Both the position numbers and the translations under genes were made by a program. Positions 36,800 through 48,034 of a DNA stretch of 64,000 bases are shown here, piece by piece (the first letter of the stretch is position 1; the number at the start of each line of letters is the position of its first letter). This stretch comes from Tetmemena sp. SeJ-2015 (lineage: Eukaryota > Ciliophora > Spirotrichea > Sporadotrichida > Oxytrichidae): the NCBI GenBank assembly GCA_027382625.1, contig JAJKFJ010021451.1, forward strand, positions 17,692 to 81,691, given 5' to 3'. A model generated the notes under the pieces. That model was not told where the DNA came from and did not search any database. It saw only the letters and a program-made list of their open reading frames with translations.

Positions 36800-37409
36800 T
36801 AAAAATTAGCATACAGGAAACAAATATCTCAAGATTCAATCTTAGCTAAGAAAGAATGAACCGAATTATTTCGCTACTTAGTTTATTTAAGATTTGCAGC
36901 TCCCTCTATAGAATCTGTTTTATGTGTGACTTACATTCATGATTAATTACAAGCCCGTGTTTCTTTAATTATTGAAGCGTATTTAAATTATAACTTTCTC
37001 GATTTTAATTCGATCATTGAATAACTTTCTCTCTATTGGAATTAAAGCCACTCACTGTGCTTTTATAATTTTTAGCTATTAATTGTAATATAGGCATTAA
37101 TTTTTAGAGAAACGAGACTTAAGATTTTTTTAATTACATTTTTTAGACTAAGTCGCGGCAGAAGATTTAATGTCAGCTAATAATATTTGAGACCTTAAAC
37201 ATAGCAAAAAATAGTAAGGACTTTATAATAAAAAATTATCCATATAATAGCAAGCATAGGCGGGTTGCCGACTTCCATTAAAGAATTAGTTAATAGCTGT
37301 AAAGCAGTCTGTAGATGAATTTCTTTTTTAATATTAAACTCAAATTCTCAAACTTCCATTTTTTCTTTAAGTTGCCATCTATAATAATAAAATAAGTTTG
37401 GAAGTGACA
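36800..37409. other. Intergenic AT-rich DNA between divergent genes
   Basis: No supported gene. It is AT-rich with short homopolymer runs and presumably holds promoters of the divergently transcribed phosphatase-like gene and the small His-tailed protein gene. No specific motif was recognised. Confidence 0.5.
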
Positions 37410-37771
37410 ATGGAGACTTAAAAATTGGGTGAGCCACGCAAGCTCTTCAAATACTATTTGGAGCAACAGATCCAAGAGCACAACAATAGACCCCTCTTCT
37501 TCAGAAGAACCCTGAGATGGAGATTCAACTCCAGAGAGTTCGCCTACCCCTACTCTAAGAGGGGAGTCAACAAACTAAACAATTTTATATATGTGGAGTG
37601 TTCAGAGGATATATCAAATACGGTATTTTCGCCTACACTGGCTGGTACATCCTCACTCAGAAAATATTAGCTCCATCTCACGGTCATGGTCACGGTCATG
37701 ACGATCACGGTCATGGACACGCCGCACCTCATGGAGACAGCCACGGTCATCACGAAAAGAAGCACCACTGA
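37410..37771 (+). CDS. Small membrane protein with His-rich tail, complex I B12 (NDUFB3)-like
   Basis: The ATG at 37410 opens METQKLGEPRKLFKYYLEQQ; TGA is at 37769-37771. After removing a 32 bp eliminated sequence (37568-37599), about 109 residues remain. An amphipathic, Arg-rich part (RRTLRWRFNSREF) precedes one hydrophobic helix (KYGIFAYTGWYIL). The layout WR...F..G.. helix resembles the mitochondrial complex I subunit NDUFB3/B12, a one-helix inner membrane protein, but the match is weak. The C-terminus from about 37676 is a tandem of His-Gly and His-Asp pairs (HGHGHGHDDHGHGH) followed by HHEKKHH. Such tails can bind Zn, Ni or Cu; that is inference. It lies just upstream of the scrambled reductase on the same strand. 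Confidence 0.6.
37563..37599. repeat. Internal eliminated sequence with GGAGT pointers
   Basis: GGAGT at 37563-37567 and 37595-37599 flank 27 AT-rich bases. Excising the insert plus one copy gives SKRGVFRGYIKYG in one frame. The unexcised DNA changes frame after SKRGV. No GT..AG intron ends fit as well. Confidence 0.8.
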
Positions 37772-38040
37772 AATAAGGTGCCCCAACATCTCTCAGAGAG
37801 TAAATGAGAGTGTGAGTTCAAGATGCTAAGCTTAATCACTGCAAAAAAAAAATTCATTACCTCTCACCTCACTCTCTTGATTATTTAACAAACCTTCTTT
37901 CATCTTTAAATCATTCCCTAGATAGTGCATTTTTTGCTCCATAGATGGAAATTAAATCACTATTTAAGTAATTCAGGACAGCTATTTCGTCAGATATATC
38001 TTTAATCAATCAAAAGTTATTGCCCCAAAACACGTTAGAT

Positions 38041-38407
38041 ATGGAAACTACTGAAGCCCAGAAATTAAATGCTGTAAGAAGATTGTCCTTCACTTATAAA
38101 GCAAAGAATCTTATACTTATTCTTTAGGGAGAAGGACCAGCCTTACTATGAACTATCAAGTGGGTACAAGATGCCCAGGATTGGACTAGGATGCGACAAG
38201 ATCTTTGACTCTGAGGTGATTGCTAATGCAGTGCTACAAGTTGGCTATCGCAATCTTGACACAGCCAGCAGATATGGCAATGAGAAGGAAGTAGGAGAGG
38301 CAGTTGCAAAGGTTCTTGAAAGGTCACAAGGGAACATAAAAAGAGAAGACCTTTTCATCATCACTAAAGTTTGGATGGATGAAGTGGAAGACGTTCAAGC
38401 GGCTTGC
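38041..38407 (+). other. Macronuclear-destined segment 1 of the reductase
   Basis: Carries the N-terminus through VEDVQAAC. It ends with the pointer AAGCGGCTTGC at 38397-38407, which recurs at the start of segment 2 (38701-38711). Beyond 38407 the reading leaves the family sequence. Confidence 0.85.
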
Positions 38408-39343
38408 TATGGCTTAAAATATTTACTCCGAATATACTTCCTCATTTTCATTTATAAGGAATATCAACTCAGCTAAATACGAACGCATAAATATTCCAGT
38501 ACACAAGGTATGGCCTCAGCTAGAGGCTCTTGTTAAAAGTGGCAAAGCAAGGAGCATAGAGTTTATCTCAATAAATATTTCTAGCATTTACTAGAGAATT
38601 GTATTTTAACACTTGGGCATTATAATATCTTTAAAATACAAGGTCGATTAGAAGAAGTGATTACACTTTCATCTTTACAAATGTTAACTATTTATTTGAT
38701 AAGCGGCTTGCGACAGATCTCTTTCCAGACTTGGCTTAGACTATGTTGATCTGTACCTCCTTCACTGGCCTCTCTTCACTAAGCTCGTTGAGCCAGCGGA
38801 TACTGAGAAAGGCACCCCTGCTAAATACAAATGATATAAGGAGCATAGGAGTGTCTAACTTTGGAGTGCAGAGCCTGTGGGACTTACTGAGCTACGCTGA
38901 GATAAAGCCAGCTGTAAATGAGGTGGAGATCCACCCTCTCTACCCTTAATCAGACTTGGTCAAATTCTGTCTCGACAATCACATCCTTCCCCTAGCATTA
39001 AAGAGCACTTATCATTTCAAATTTAGCTTACTCTCCAATTGCAAGAGCTGCCACTACTGAGAAGAAAAGAGGCACAGATAACGTGCTTGAAACTGACACT
39101 ATCCAGAGCTTAGCTTAGAAGTACTCTCCTAAGACACCTGTATAGATAGTACTAGCTTGGGCTATCAACAGAGGCTATGGAATAATTCCTAAGTCAGCCA
39201 ATCTTGAACGCCAAAGAGAAAACTTCCAAGTATACGACATTAAATTCTCTTAGGAGGAGGTTGAGTCAATTACTGCTCTTGCCAAGAATCAAAAGATCTG
39301 CTACAGAGATGAATTCGTATTCCACTACAACATATTCGCTTGA
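38041..39343 (+). CDS. Aldo-keto reductase, scrambled germline gene
   Basis: An NAD(P)H-dependent aldo-keto reductase of the TIM-barrel family that reduces aldehydes or ketones. Correct protein order appears only after reordering four coding blocks: block 1 (to 38407), block 2 (38701-38828), block 3 (38472-38559), block 4 (38838 to the TGA at 39341-39343). Reordered, it reads [15 protein letters not shown] (catalytic Asp and Tyr), FIITKVW (Lys), [16 protein letters not shown] (His), [51 protein letters not shown], then [16 protein letters not shown] further eliminated sequence lies at 38997-39027. A probable intron covers 38074-38127 (GTAAGA...TTTAG), although its phase is off by one base with the ATG at 38041, so the exact start is uncertain. 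The catalytic tetrad is intact. Confidence 0.92.
38472..38559 (+). other. Macronuclear-destined segment 3, displaced ahead of segment 2
   Basis: Starts with pointer GCTAAATAC (38472-38480), which also ends segment 2. It encodes [20 protein letters not shown] and SGKARSI, and ends with pointer AAGGAGCATAG (38549-38559), which also starts segment 4. In the protein it belongs after segment 2, so its germline position is out of order. Confidence 0.9.
38701..38828 (+). other. Macronuclear-destined segment 2, displaced after segment 3
   Basis: Begins with pointer AAGCGGCTTGC (38701-38711) and ends with GCTAAATAC (38820-38828). It encodes [20 protein letters not shown] including the catalytic His. 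Only nine bases (38829-38837) separate it from segment 4. Confidence 0.9.
38838..39343 (+). other. Macronuclear-destined segments 4 and 5 with a TAGC-flanked insert
   Basis: Begins with pointer AAGGAGCATAG (38838-38848) and encodes [10 protein letters not shown] to the C-terminus. The copies of TAGC at 38993-38996 and 39024-39027 flank an AT-rich insert; removing 31 bases gives [12 protein letters not shown] in frame. It ends at TGA 39341-39343. Confidence 0.85.
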
Positions 39344-39656
39344 AAAAGAGGATTATCATAATTATAGATCCAATTACGTTGCTATATTGCAAATATAATT
39401 TCAAGTTTTATGCTTTCATTAATCTCTTAAGTGAAGATTTCAAGTATGGTTGAAGTTATTTATTAGGGAAAATCAAACATTTCTTAGAATAAGTTAGTTA
39501 AGTGGTTTTCTACACTAATTATCTTACTGCATTTGACAAACAAAAACTAAAGTAAGATCGGATTAATGATAACTATTGTTAATTTAAACTTAACTTTGAG
39601 TATGTGCATTACTTTGAATGGTCATTCTATCATGCCATTTATTTAGCTGCGGCTTC
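39344..39656. other. Short intergenic AT-rich DNA
   Basis: Between the 3' ends of two convergent genes. It is AT-rich, with no supported gene or motif. Confidence 0.5.
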
Positions 39657-42170
39657 ATTTATTGTTGTGTTAATTTAACTTCTGCATTTTGCTTTTGACT
39701 TGCTCCACATTTGCTCTCAGACTCTTCTTGCGAGTTAGTCTCTCCTATTCTTCACTTTGTAGCTTAAACTCCTTGTCCATAATGATTTACACTTATTGCT
39801 GCTGATGAAGCTGCTGCATTTTAATTAGCTCATTCATCTATTGCTTGATCAGTTTTCTCATTGTTACTTTCTTGGACAAGTTCTTATCAGAGACTAGTGA
39901 TTGAGCAGCTGTTGATTGCAAATGAGCCTCTCTGCTCGTTCTCATCATAGAGTCCTTAGACTTGGAGGAAAGTTTATTAGTGACGGTTGAGGCGTGAGGA
40001 GGGATTAGCTGATCATGGTCTAGGAAATTAGAGACGTTGACGTTGGCTTGCTGGTTTCTTTGTGAGGATAAGGAGTTGAGGAGGGAATCGAGAGAGGAAG
40101 GGGATTTCTTAATACTGTTGAGGGGCCACCTCCTCCAGACTGCTGTTATTACTAGGCTTAAGAGCCCCCAGAGTTTGATGCATAGTTACACTGATCAAAA
40201 TTACAATATTAAAAATGAGTCAGTTTTTATATCTATCTTACTATTAAATGGATTCTGATGGTTCTTGATTCTATCATGTCTATAAGATAAATAATCTAGG
40301 TGGAGGGGATAACGAAGTTATAGAAGTAGGTGAGTTTAAAGTCATGTGAGGAGCTAGGATTTACAACAAAAAGTGAAGAAATCAAATGAAATGCAATTGA
40401 TTTTCCTCTGTACCTTGAATGCGATTTATCTTTCTTTAACATTTTCTAAGCTTGTAAAAGAACTAATTTTAAGTAAGTAAGAAAAATAAATGGTTTGTAG
40501 CAACTACTTTAGCTGATTTCATATGAACCTGGCTCATTAGTTTGGCCTGCTTTTTGTTGAAATTCTGAAAATTTCTGAAATTCTTGAATCTATGCTGCTG
40601 TGAAGCGCTCTTTGAATTGTCCAACCGCTGTGTTTGAGCAGATTGAGAGACTTGATTTAATGAATCATTGGACTTTTACTCTTGCTGGTGTACTATCATC
40701 ATAAAATTTTGAATTTTAATTAGTGGTCAATTTATTTACTACTGTCTTGCGAGCTGAAACTACTTCAGGCGCAGCCGCTCTGGGTGAAAAATAGCGACTG
40801 CTGCTCTGCCTATGAGAGGAATACTCCGATTGTGGGTTTGCGAACCCTCCTAGGTTCAGATGCTCGTGGCTGTTCGAGACATTCAAATTTTTAACAGGTA
40901 GAGGAAGGATTTAAAAGTATGATATACCTAATTAAAACGGATCAGCTAGTGTCGTGAATCCAGTGTTTGGAATTATTGAGGTCTTGATAGGGAGAGATTA
41001 GACAAAGAGAGGAAGCTATTAAGAGATTGGGCGATATCTTCTCCACTTATATTCAAATTATAAAATCTCATACTCCCAAAGATAAATATTCTAGAGTTGA
41101 GTCCTTGAAATTATCTAAGGTTAAGGTGGTGATTGAACTTCGTTCCTACTTATAATTGCTTCTTGAAGTTGATTATGGCTTATTTATGAATCGAGCTTAG
41201 GGTTCTAAAGCCTGTTTCTTAAGTATGACTTGGCAAGTCTATTTTATATTTATATGAAGCCTTAAGATGGGGGTTGGCTTTACTACTGAGGTTGCAGCTG
41301 CTCTAATGTTCTCTTCGTAATCTTCTTTACCTGACTACTTTATCTAACCTTAGCATTAAAATTAGATGTAGTACGAGTAAGTACTAAATGATTAGCATCT
41401 TAGAGTAGCTATTGAATGATATGAGTAAGTTTCTCCTATTCATTGGAGTTTTCTGAGTCTTCATCTTTGTTTTAGATTGGTCCTACTCTTAGTTCTGAAT
41501 GGATTTGAGTGCAAATTCGTAACTCTATTCATCTTTTTGTTCTCTTAAGAGTTGCCTGCTAATCTTTTTATAATCTAGTTAACTAAAATGCTCATCTAAT
41601 TATAATAGTTATGTGACTAAATGTCTTCTTGTTCTTATTATTGCAGTATATCGCTTATTTTTGCATCAGGGGAGTCGTTTAGAATCAAAGACTGCATGCT
41701 AAATAAAAAATATTAAATAGGTGAATAAATATGAGCTACTCTGTCTTCTCAAAGCGATATCTATCTGATTCTCACCAGTCAGTTAGTCCTAAAAGAAGAA
41801 ACTTAAACTCTAAACTATTATTTTAAGTAGTCTAAGTTGCTCTTAAAGACCTGACTTCCTATTCCATCTTGAAGTTAAGAGGAGGCTTGGGTGGAGGCAA
41901 TACTGCTTTTTTACAAATTCACTAAATAGGACTATCTTATTTTACATTTCAACAAAGAGAAAGTGATGAATTATTTTCTAGAGTGGCTACATCTGAGAAT
42001 CTGCACTAATAAAGTCACAGGAGCCTGCAGCATTCTTTTCTGGAAAATTTTGAAGCTGAATAAGGTGCTATTGCTCATCTTAGTATGAGAGAAATTTCTA
42101 TCTCTGGTTTTAAAAGTCTGCATCCTAAAATTAATTACCTTCTCAAAATAAAAAAGTTAAAGGAGGTTAT
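39657..42170 (-). CDS. Gln/Ser-rich coiled-coil protein, unrecognised
   Basis: Minus-strand coding ends at a TGA at 39657. The C-terminal part, from about 40130, runs open and is coiled coil: RKLIKQQMNELIKMQQLHQQ and EEQERLTRKKSLRANVEQVK. Upstream pieces at 40690-40500 (KNFRNFQNFNKKQAKLMSQ), 40900-40740, 41580-41300 (QQLLQDANHLVLTRTT), 41900-41830 and 42125-41950 (QQHLIQLQNFPEKNAAGS) are also minus-strand and Gln-rich, separated by AT-rich gaps that are probably introns or eliminated sequences. No known domain was recognised. The upper border is approximate. Confidence 0.5.
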
Positions 42171-42922
42171 ACAAATATGATGTGCTTTATTCTTCTCCAT
42201 AGTTAATATTATATCTTTCATTTTTGGGAGCTAACGACTATTTTACAACACTGCCTTGAGAACAGGCAACAGCTTTACATTTTTATTTGCTCTCTGTGGA
42301 CTTCATTAGTTTGAAAATATTCATCTAGCTCGAGATTTGCTTCTTGCTTTCTTTCATTTACGGAGTCTTGTTTATCAGTGTGCAATCATTAACAATTAAT
42401 TTTCAAAAGTCATAATTAATTTTCATATGGAGGATATTTTTAATTAATATTAATTGAATCTGCTTGATTCTGCTGTTATAATCCATTTGCGCGCCCTTTC
42501 CTCTAATTAGAGGCATTATTGTTTTAGAGGGAGTAAATTTCTCTGAACTAATTTTGCTTTATAAAACGAGAGGGGTGGCTATCTTCGTTCAAAGAGCTTT
42601 TAAAAGCTTATTACTACTGTTGAAAACCCAAGTAGTCGTTTACAAAATGCTCCTCTTTCAGTTCATTTCCATATATAATAAAAATGATGTAATTAAATTT
42701 ATAAATAGCATTTATTAATACCATTTTTGAGTGTAAATAAATCTCTGAAGCCAGACTCTTACAATTTCTTCTGGCTTAATTCAAAATCTAAAACAAACAA
42801 AAATATTAGTCTTCCATAAATGATTAAATAAATCTCTGTTCTAAAATTATTACATATTGATCTAAGATTTTCTCAATTAGCTGGAACTTAAAAATATAAA
42901 TAACTCACTCACACATGAGAGT
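42171..42922. other. Intergenic AT-rich DNA
   Basis: Strongly AT-rich, without a convincing reading frame on either strand; no element recognised. Confidence 0.45.
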
Positions 42923-43410
42923 TCAATATTTATTTGAACTGTGGTCGGGTAGTTATTAGTTTGAGGACAGTCCTCTGAGAATGAGGTCGAAGTCTTCATT
43001 CGTGTGCGTTCTAACTCGCCTATGGTTGCCTTTCCTACTGGCCGATGAGAGGTTCATGGAAGACACGTTGTGAGAGAGGTCTTGCATGCGGGTGTTAGCC
43101 TCTGAGGAGCCCGAAATCTGAGCTCTTAATAACATATGTGGATTTGAGTTTCTGAGGTGATTCTTGCTCTGAGGATTATTTTCAGAGTACGCCCTGTAGC
43201 TATCTTTGTGTAGAAATTTAATGATTCAAATCTCATAATGAATTGTGCACTACTCTATTGTCGAAACTCGCATGCTAATATTGAAGCGGGCTTTTGAAAG
43301 CAGAGAACTAGTCCTCTCCATTTAGGCGAGCAGGCTGATCCTAGTTTATCACACTTGTAGGTATTTAGTTCATCATCTTATGCTACCTACTCAATATAAA
43401 AAAATTTAAA
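42923..43410 (-). CDS. Short Ser/Asn-rich protein, unrecognised
   Basis: The minus strand from about 43195 to the TGA at 42923 reads as a hydrophilic Ser/Asn/Arg-rich sequence (SGSSEANTRMQDLSHNVSSM, then RKGNHRRVRTHTNEDFDLIL). A further piece at about 43375-43235 (NQDQPARLNGEDQFSAFKS) probably belongs to it, joined across a gap near 43230-43200. The 5' end was not found; AT-rich DNA follows. It may be the last part of a longer interrupted gene. Confidence 0.4.
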
Positions 43411-43920
43411 CATGCATCATCATAGATAATATAAACTCATTTGCTTTTTCATCCTGAGATTATTCATCTTAATATTTTCTAATTCTTCTCACATAAAAAA
43501 GTAAATTAAATATAATGGATAAATTTAAGTTTGACTTCTTCTTTTCTTAATATGTTAAATTTGAAAGCAGACTCACGCAATTATTTAGAAAATCTGCTTT
43601 TATGAAGGAATTTAATTGACTAATTTTCAATATTTTCTTGAAGTTTTCGATTTCAAATTCATACATAAAACAAAAACTTAAATTCTGAGAATATAAAATG
43701 TGGATAGAATTGAAATTGTAAAAGTTAAAGTTTGAATTATAAAATTGAAATATGAAAAATAACAAACGAGCAAGTGAACAATAAAATTAAGAAACCAATC
43801 AGTTTCATAATAGCAACGACCTAAGCATTGTTAACTAGCAACTCCAAGATCAAACACTTAATTCAACAAAGTCACAAAATCATTATATTGAGGTATACTA
43901 ATTTAGAGGGAGAGAATGGA
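43411..43920. other. AT-rich intergenic DNA upstream of the CEP164-like gene
   Basis: Mostly A/T with scattered short open frames; presumably holds the promoter of the following plus-strand gene. No motif recognised. Confidence 0.45.
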
Positions 43921-46900
43921 ATGAGTGGAGGCCAGAGCAGCATTATGGAACAGTATTAAGATGACTTTGAAGAATTCAAAGATGAAGAGGGGGAAGAGAG
44001 GGTCAGTCAAACCTTGATCCCCATTTTCATTCTTTCACAGACAAGCAAGGAGCCAAGGAATAATCTCAGCAGCCAAGAGTTACCTTCAAAGCTACCAAGC
44101 CTTCTCAAGAAACTCATGGCAGAGAAGGTGCGGCTATGGAAGCTTAGTTCCATTCAAGCGAGGAAAGGAAATCAGAGGTACAGGACATGGAAAGACAAAG
44201 TCAGGAAGAAGAGAACACTCCTAATGAAGTTGAAATCTGGTACTATGCGCAGCAGTTAGGAATGAACCCAGCTGAGGATGAAGAATTCTTATATATAGCT
44301 TAAGAGGGAATCAAAGCACCAGTCAGGCCTCCATGGGAAGTCATAGAGGTACCTGATGATGACCAACTCATTTTCAAGAATACCTTAACTGGAGAAATGC
44401 AATATGAGCACCCAGAGGATGAGAAGTATAGGGACTGGTTTCAAAGAGAGAAATTCAAAAAGATGATGATCCTATAACAGCAGCAGCAATAATTCAATCC
44501 CCAAACTCTTTCCTCTTAGTTTAGTCCGATAAGATAAGACAGTAATGTTCAGAGCCCCTTTATTCCTTCTTCAAACGTTGTGAGGAATTCTTTCCTTCAA
44601 AATATGCAGCCCTAACCTTATCAAGGCAGAGTTAGCAACTTCAACCATTAAAAAATTGAAATTTAAAGTCCTTTAATTAAGGCTAGTTAGGAGGAGAAGA
44701 GTCAGCTATAGAGTTTGATGAACGATAGATGGTAAACCAACAGGACTTTGAGACTTTCAACCCTGGATAGGAAACCAGGACGTTTGCTCCTCTCCAAGAT
44801 TGGGCGACTCAGTAATCTTAACAGCACTTGTTGAGTAATCTTCAGTAGCAGTAGTAGCAGCTTTTGATTTAGCAGCAATAGTAACAGCAATTATAAAGTG
44901 CAGCTTATGGAGGTTACTACTATAATCATTAGCTCTAGCCATAAACCTTAAGCTCTTCTGCTGGACTGCTTGTTGGTGGAGGGATTCCATCGGCTGCTCT
45001 TTCTTCATAAGGAGGCCTATTAGAATAGCAAAGCATGGGAACGATGCCTTAATTTTAAATGTCTAGGCCGTCAAACTTGTCAACTATCTTAAATTATTTA
45101 TTACAATCCCACACCCCTATATCCTTAACCAAGGCTCTCAACCTATATCTCTTCAACAATAGCATCAATTATTAGCTCAGTAATAGTACCTACAATAGCT
45201 TTGCTTGCGATATATTATCGACATTTTATTTAGCAGCAACTGGCACTAAACTCTGACAACATATCTCAAATGGTGCGAGCAGGAGACATTTCTGTGAACA
45301 GTTCATTTCAGATGGACATAAATGCCTTGGTCAGCAGTTTTAACTAGCAGTACCAGCGTCAGATAGCATACTAGATCTAGTTGCATTAGGAACGCAGAAA
45401 CTAAGAACTTTAGCTTCTGCAGCAGTAAGTCAAGAGTGAGGCAGATGCAAAGATGTAGCAAATTCAGATCGTCTTTAACAAATAGCTTGCATCTATAATC
45501 ATAAAGTCAAATAGTGAATGGATATTTTTCCTTCTTATGCATCTCTTCAAGAAGATCTCAAAGTTCTAAGTGAGAGGAAAATAGCAGAGGCTCAGATAGC
45601 TCTTCAATAAGAGTCAAAGCTGAAACTGTAGGAACAAGTCAATTATATCGCTGCTGATTCCCAACAGTACGAATTTGAACGAGCTCAAAGGAAGTTCCAC
45701 TAATAACTTAAGCAAGAGAAGGATCAACTAAAATTTTAATGAATTCATCAGCTGAATTTATCTATCTTTGCTAGTTTACATATCTTGCATGACCTTGAGA
45801 TTAACTAATTTATTAAAAATAGATCCAGAGGATAAAGCTGTAGTACTAGTAGAAGCTGTCACTACAGAAGCAAAAAATACAGCATGAAATTTAGGCAGCT
45901 CGTTCTTTCTCACCCTCTCGCATGGCCAAGAGAAATGGCTCCGCTTCAAAGTCAAACTCTGCAGAGGAAAATTAATTGGACACCTATCAAGAGTATCTGA
46001 TCGATTTAGAGGAAACCAGACTAAGGTTAGATGACGAGGCTGAGGAACTTAAAGAAAGATTAAAGGAGCAGTACTTGCAAGAGACTGAGAACATCAGAGC
46101 ACGCTTGCAAGCGTAAATCCAGAAAGAAGAGTAAAGAATTGCTAAGAATGTTGAGAATATTATAAACTTTAGTGAAGGGCATTCATTTTTTATAATGGAG
46201 ATAAAGTTGTAGGAGAAAAGACTGTCTCTGCAAAACGACTATGAGTAGCTTCAAGAACTTTAGCAAATTGAAATGAATAAGGCCAGAGTTTGGACTGTTG
46301 TGAAATGTATTTATTTAAGCTTGGAAGATGGAGAAATTGGAAACTGAGAAAGAGAGACTGTTGATCGAGCATCGCTCAAACATGGCAGTGGTTAGATAGA
46401 GAGTGACAAACTCAAAAAGAAAAAACTCGAGGAGGTGTAATCACTGTAGGGACTAAAGTATCTGCAAGCTAAGAATGCTATCAAGCAAAAGTTCTACACC
46501 AAAGTAGTGCGCAGTATTCAAGATGAGGAGCAGAAGTATAAATTGCTCAAGGAGAGAGAACTCAAAGAGACCTAAGAGAGAGTGGAGAGGGAAGTTGAAG
46601 CTGAGAGGAGGCAACTTATTACAGTTATAAGTCAACAATCACAAGAGATGTCTTAGCATGAGCGAAAAAGATATTACGAAAATATTTGTTTATCGAATCG
46701 TCAAAGACTTAAAGGCTTTGAAGATATCGACAAAGGAGAAAAGGAACAAAAAACTATAGCTGTAGCATGATCTTGAGCTTGAAAATCTTCTCACTCAAAA
46801 GCTTAAAGTAAATGTTGAGGCTTTTAAATCCAGAATATAAGAAGAGGCTGCAGGCCTTAATGGAAAAGCAAAAGAGGACTTGTATTAGCAGTAACTCATA

Positions 46901-47939
46901 GATAAAGAAAAAGAGCTAAAGCTTATTCAAGATGATATAAGCAGGCTGCTTAGTTACAAAGTATTTGATGACTTTAGAAATTCTTAAACTTTACTTTTTA
47001 AATTAAGGAGGAGTCTAAGGGGCAGCAACTGAAACCTTAGAGCAAGAAATATCTCAGATTAAATCTTACTTGCTTAAAATAAAATCTCATGACTTAGTAG
47101 GTGACCATCATGGTGATTTATCTCAAGAAAAAGAAGTGGATATTTCTCAGCTTTAGGAACTCAAATTTATAATACCTTAAGAGGAGAAGAAAATCCAAGA
47201 GCGAATTGAAAAACTGAAGAAGGAAAGAGCGAGTATGGAGGAGTTAATGAACATTTTGAATAATGATTTGATGACTGGCTTGAGAGATGAGGATAAGCCT
47301 TATAGTGGGAAGGGACAAAAGGAGCCTAAACCGACCACTAAGATTTGGGGTTTAGTAATAATTTTTTTTCATTCAATAAATTTTATTTGTGATGTTTGAT
47401 AACTGAGTTTAAAATAGGGATAGAGGATTAGTAGCCAAAGATTAAGAACGATATCTATAAGATCGACAGTTCACTCTCTTAACTTTAAAAATGCAAGTCT
47501 ACTCTTTCAGAAATCAAAGAGAAACTGGAAAGAGCTCTATAAGTTGCAAAACTCTAAGATGAAGTTAGCAAGATGGAGACTAAGTTCTTATACAAATAAC
47601 TCTAATCGGACTTCCGCAAGTATATTCTAAGATTAATATTTTGAGCTTAGAATTATTTGCTTTTGTATTCAGAACTTGCAACCAATCTTAAATTCCAAGT
47701 AGAGCAGAGACTTAAGTAAATAGAGTGAGAGCTTTCTAATAAAAGAGAGTCCTCTTGTTTCTCTGGAATACGAGAAGGCGAGGCTAGAAAGAGATGTGAG
47801 AGCCCAGAGAGGACTATAAGACTACAGAAGGAAGCGCTATGGATTAGATAGAGTGGTTTAAGAAAAGCACTCTAAGATTTTAGCGGCACATAACGACTGG
47901 ATGAAAGATGTGTTTAGGCCCAAGCAGTTAAGAGTATGA
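43921..47939 (+). CDS. CEP164: CEP164-like basal body distal appendage protein
   Basis: CEP164 sits on the distal appendages of basal bodies and is needed to dock them and start cilium assembly. The N-terminal signature is clear: YYAQQLGMNPAEDEEFLYIA, then EGIKAPVRPPWEVIE and a WW domain ending NTLTGEMQYEHPEDEKYRDW (about 44240-44440). The rest, to about 47930, is Gln-rich and then long coiled coil (for example LDDEAEELKERLKEQYLQE near 46030, QDEEQKYKLLKERELKETQ near 46520, IQERIEKLKKERASMEEL near 47200), as in the family. The ATG at 43921 is chosen because the nearer upstream ATG meets TGA at once. A likely intron is 44002-44040 (GTCAGT...CACAG), but the phase is off by one base, perhaps an error in the nearby G run. 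More gaps interrupt the coil. The stop is TGA 47937-47939. Confidence 0.75.
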
Positions 47940-48034
47940 ATCAATCATCATTATTTTCCTTATTTTTGCTATTACTAGTACTGATTATTTAACTCAAATA
48001 TGGAATCATCCTTTAAATAATTTTCAAAGTTTTA

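Noticed and set aside
43547..43765. Minus-strand Phe/Asn-rich open frame
   Set aside because: Composition is that of AT-rich spacer; no homology and no neighbouring coding in frame.
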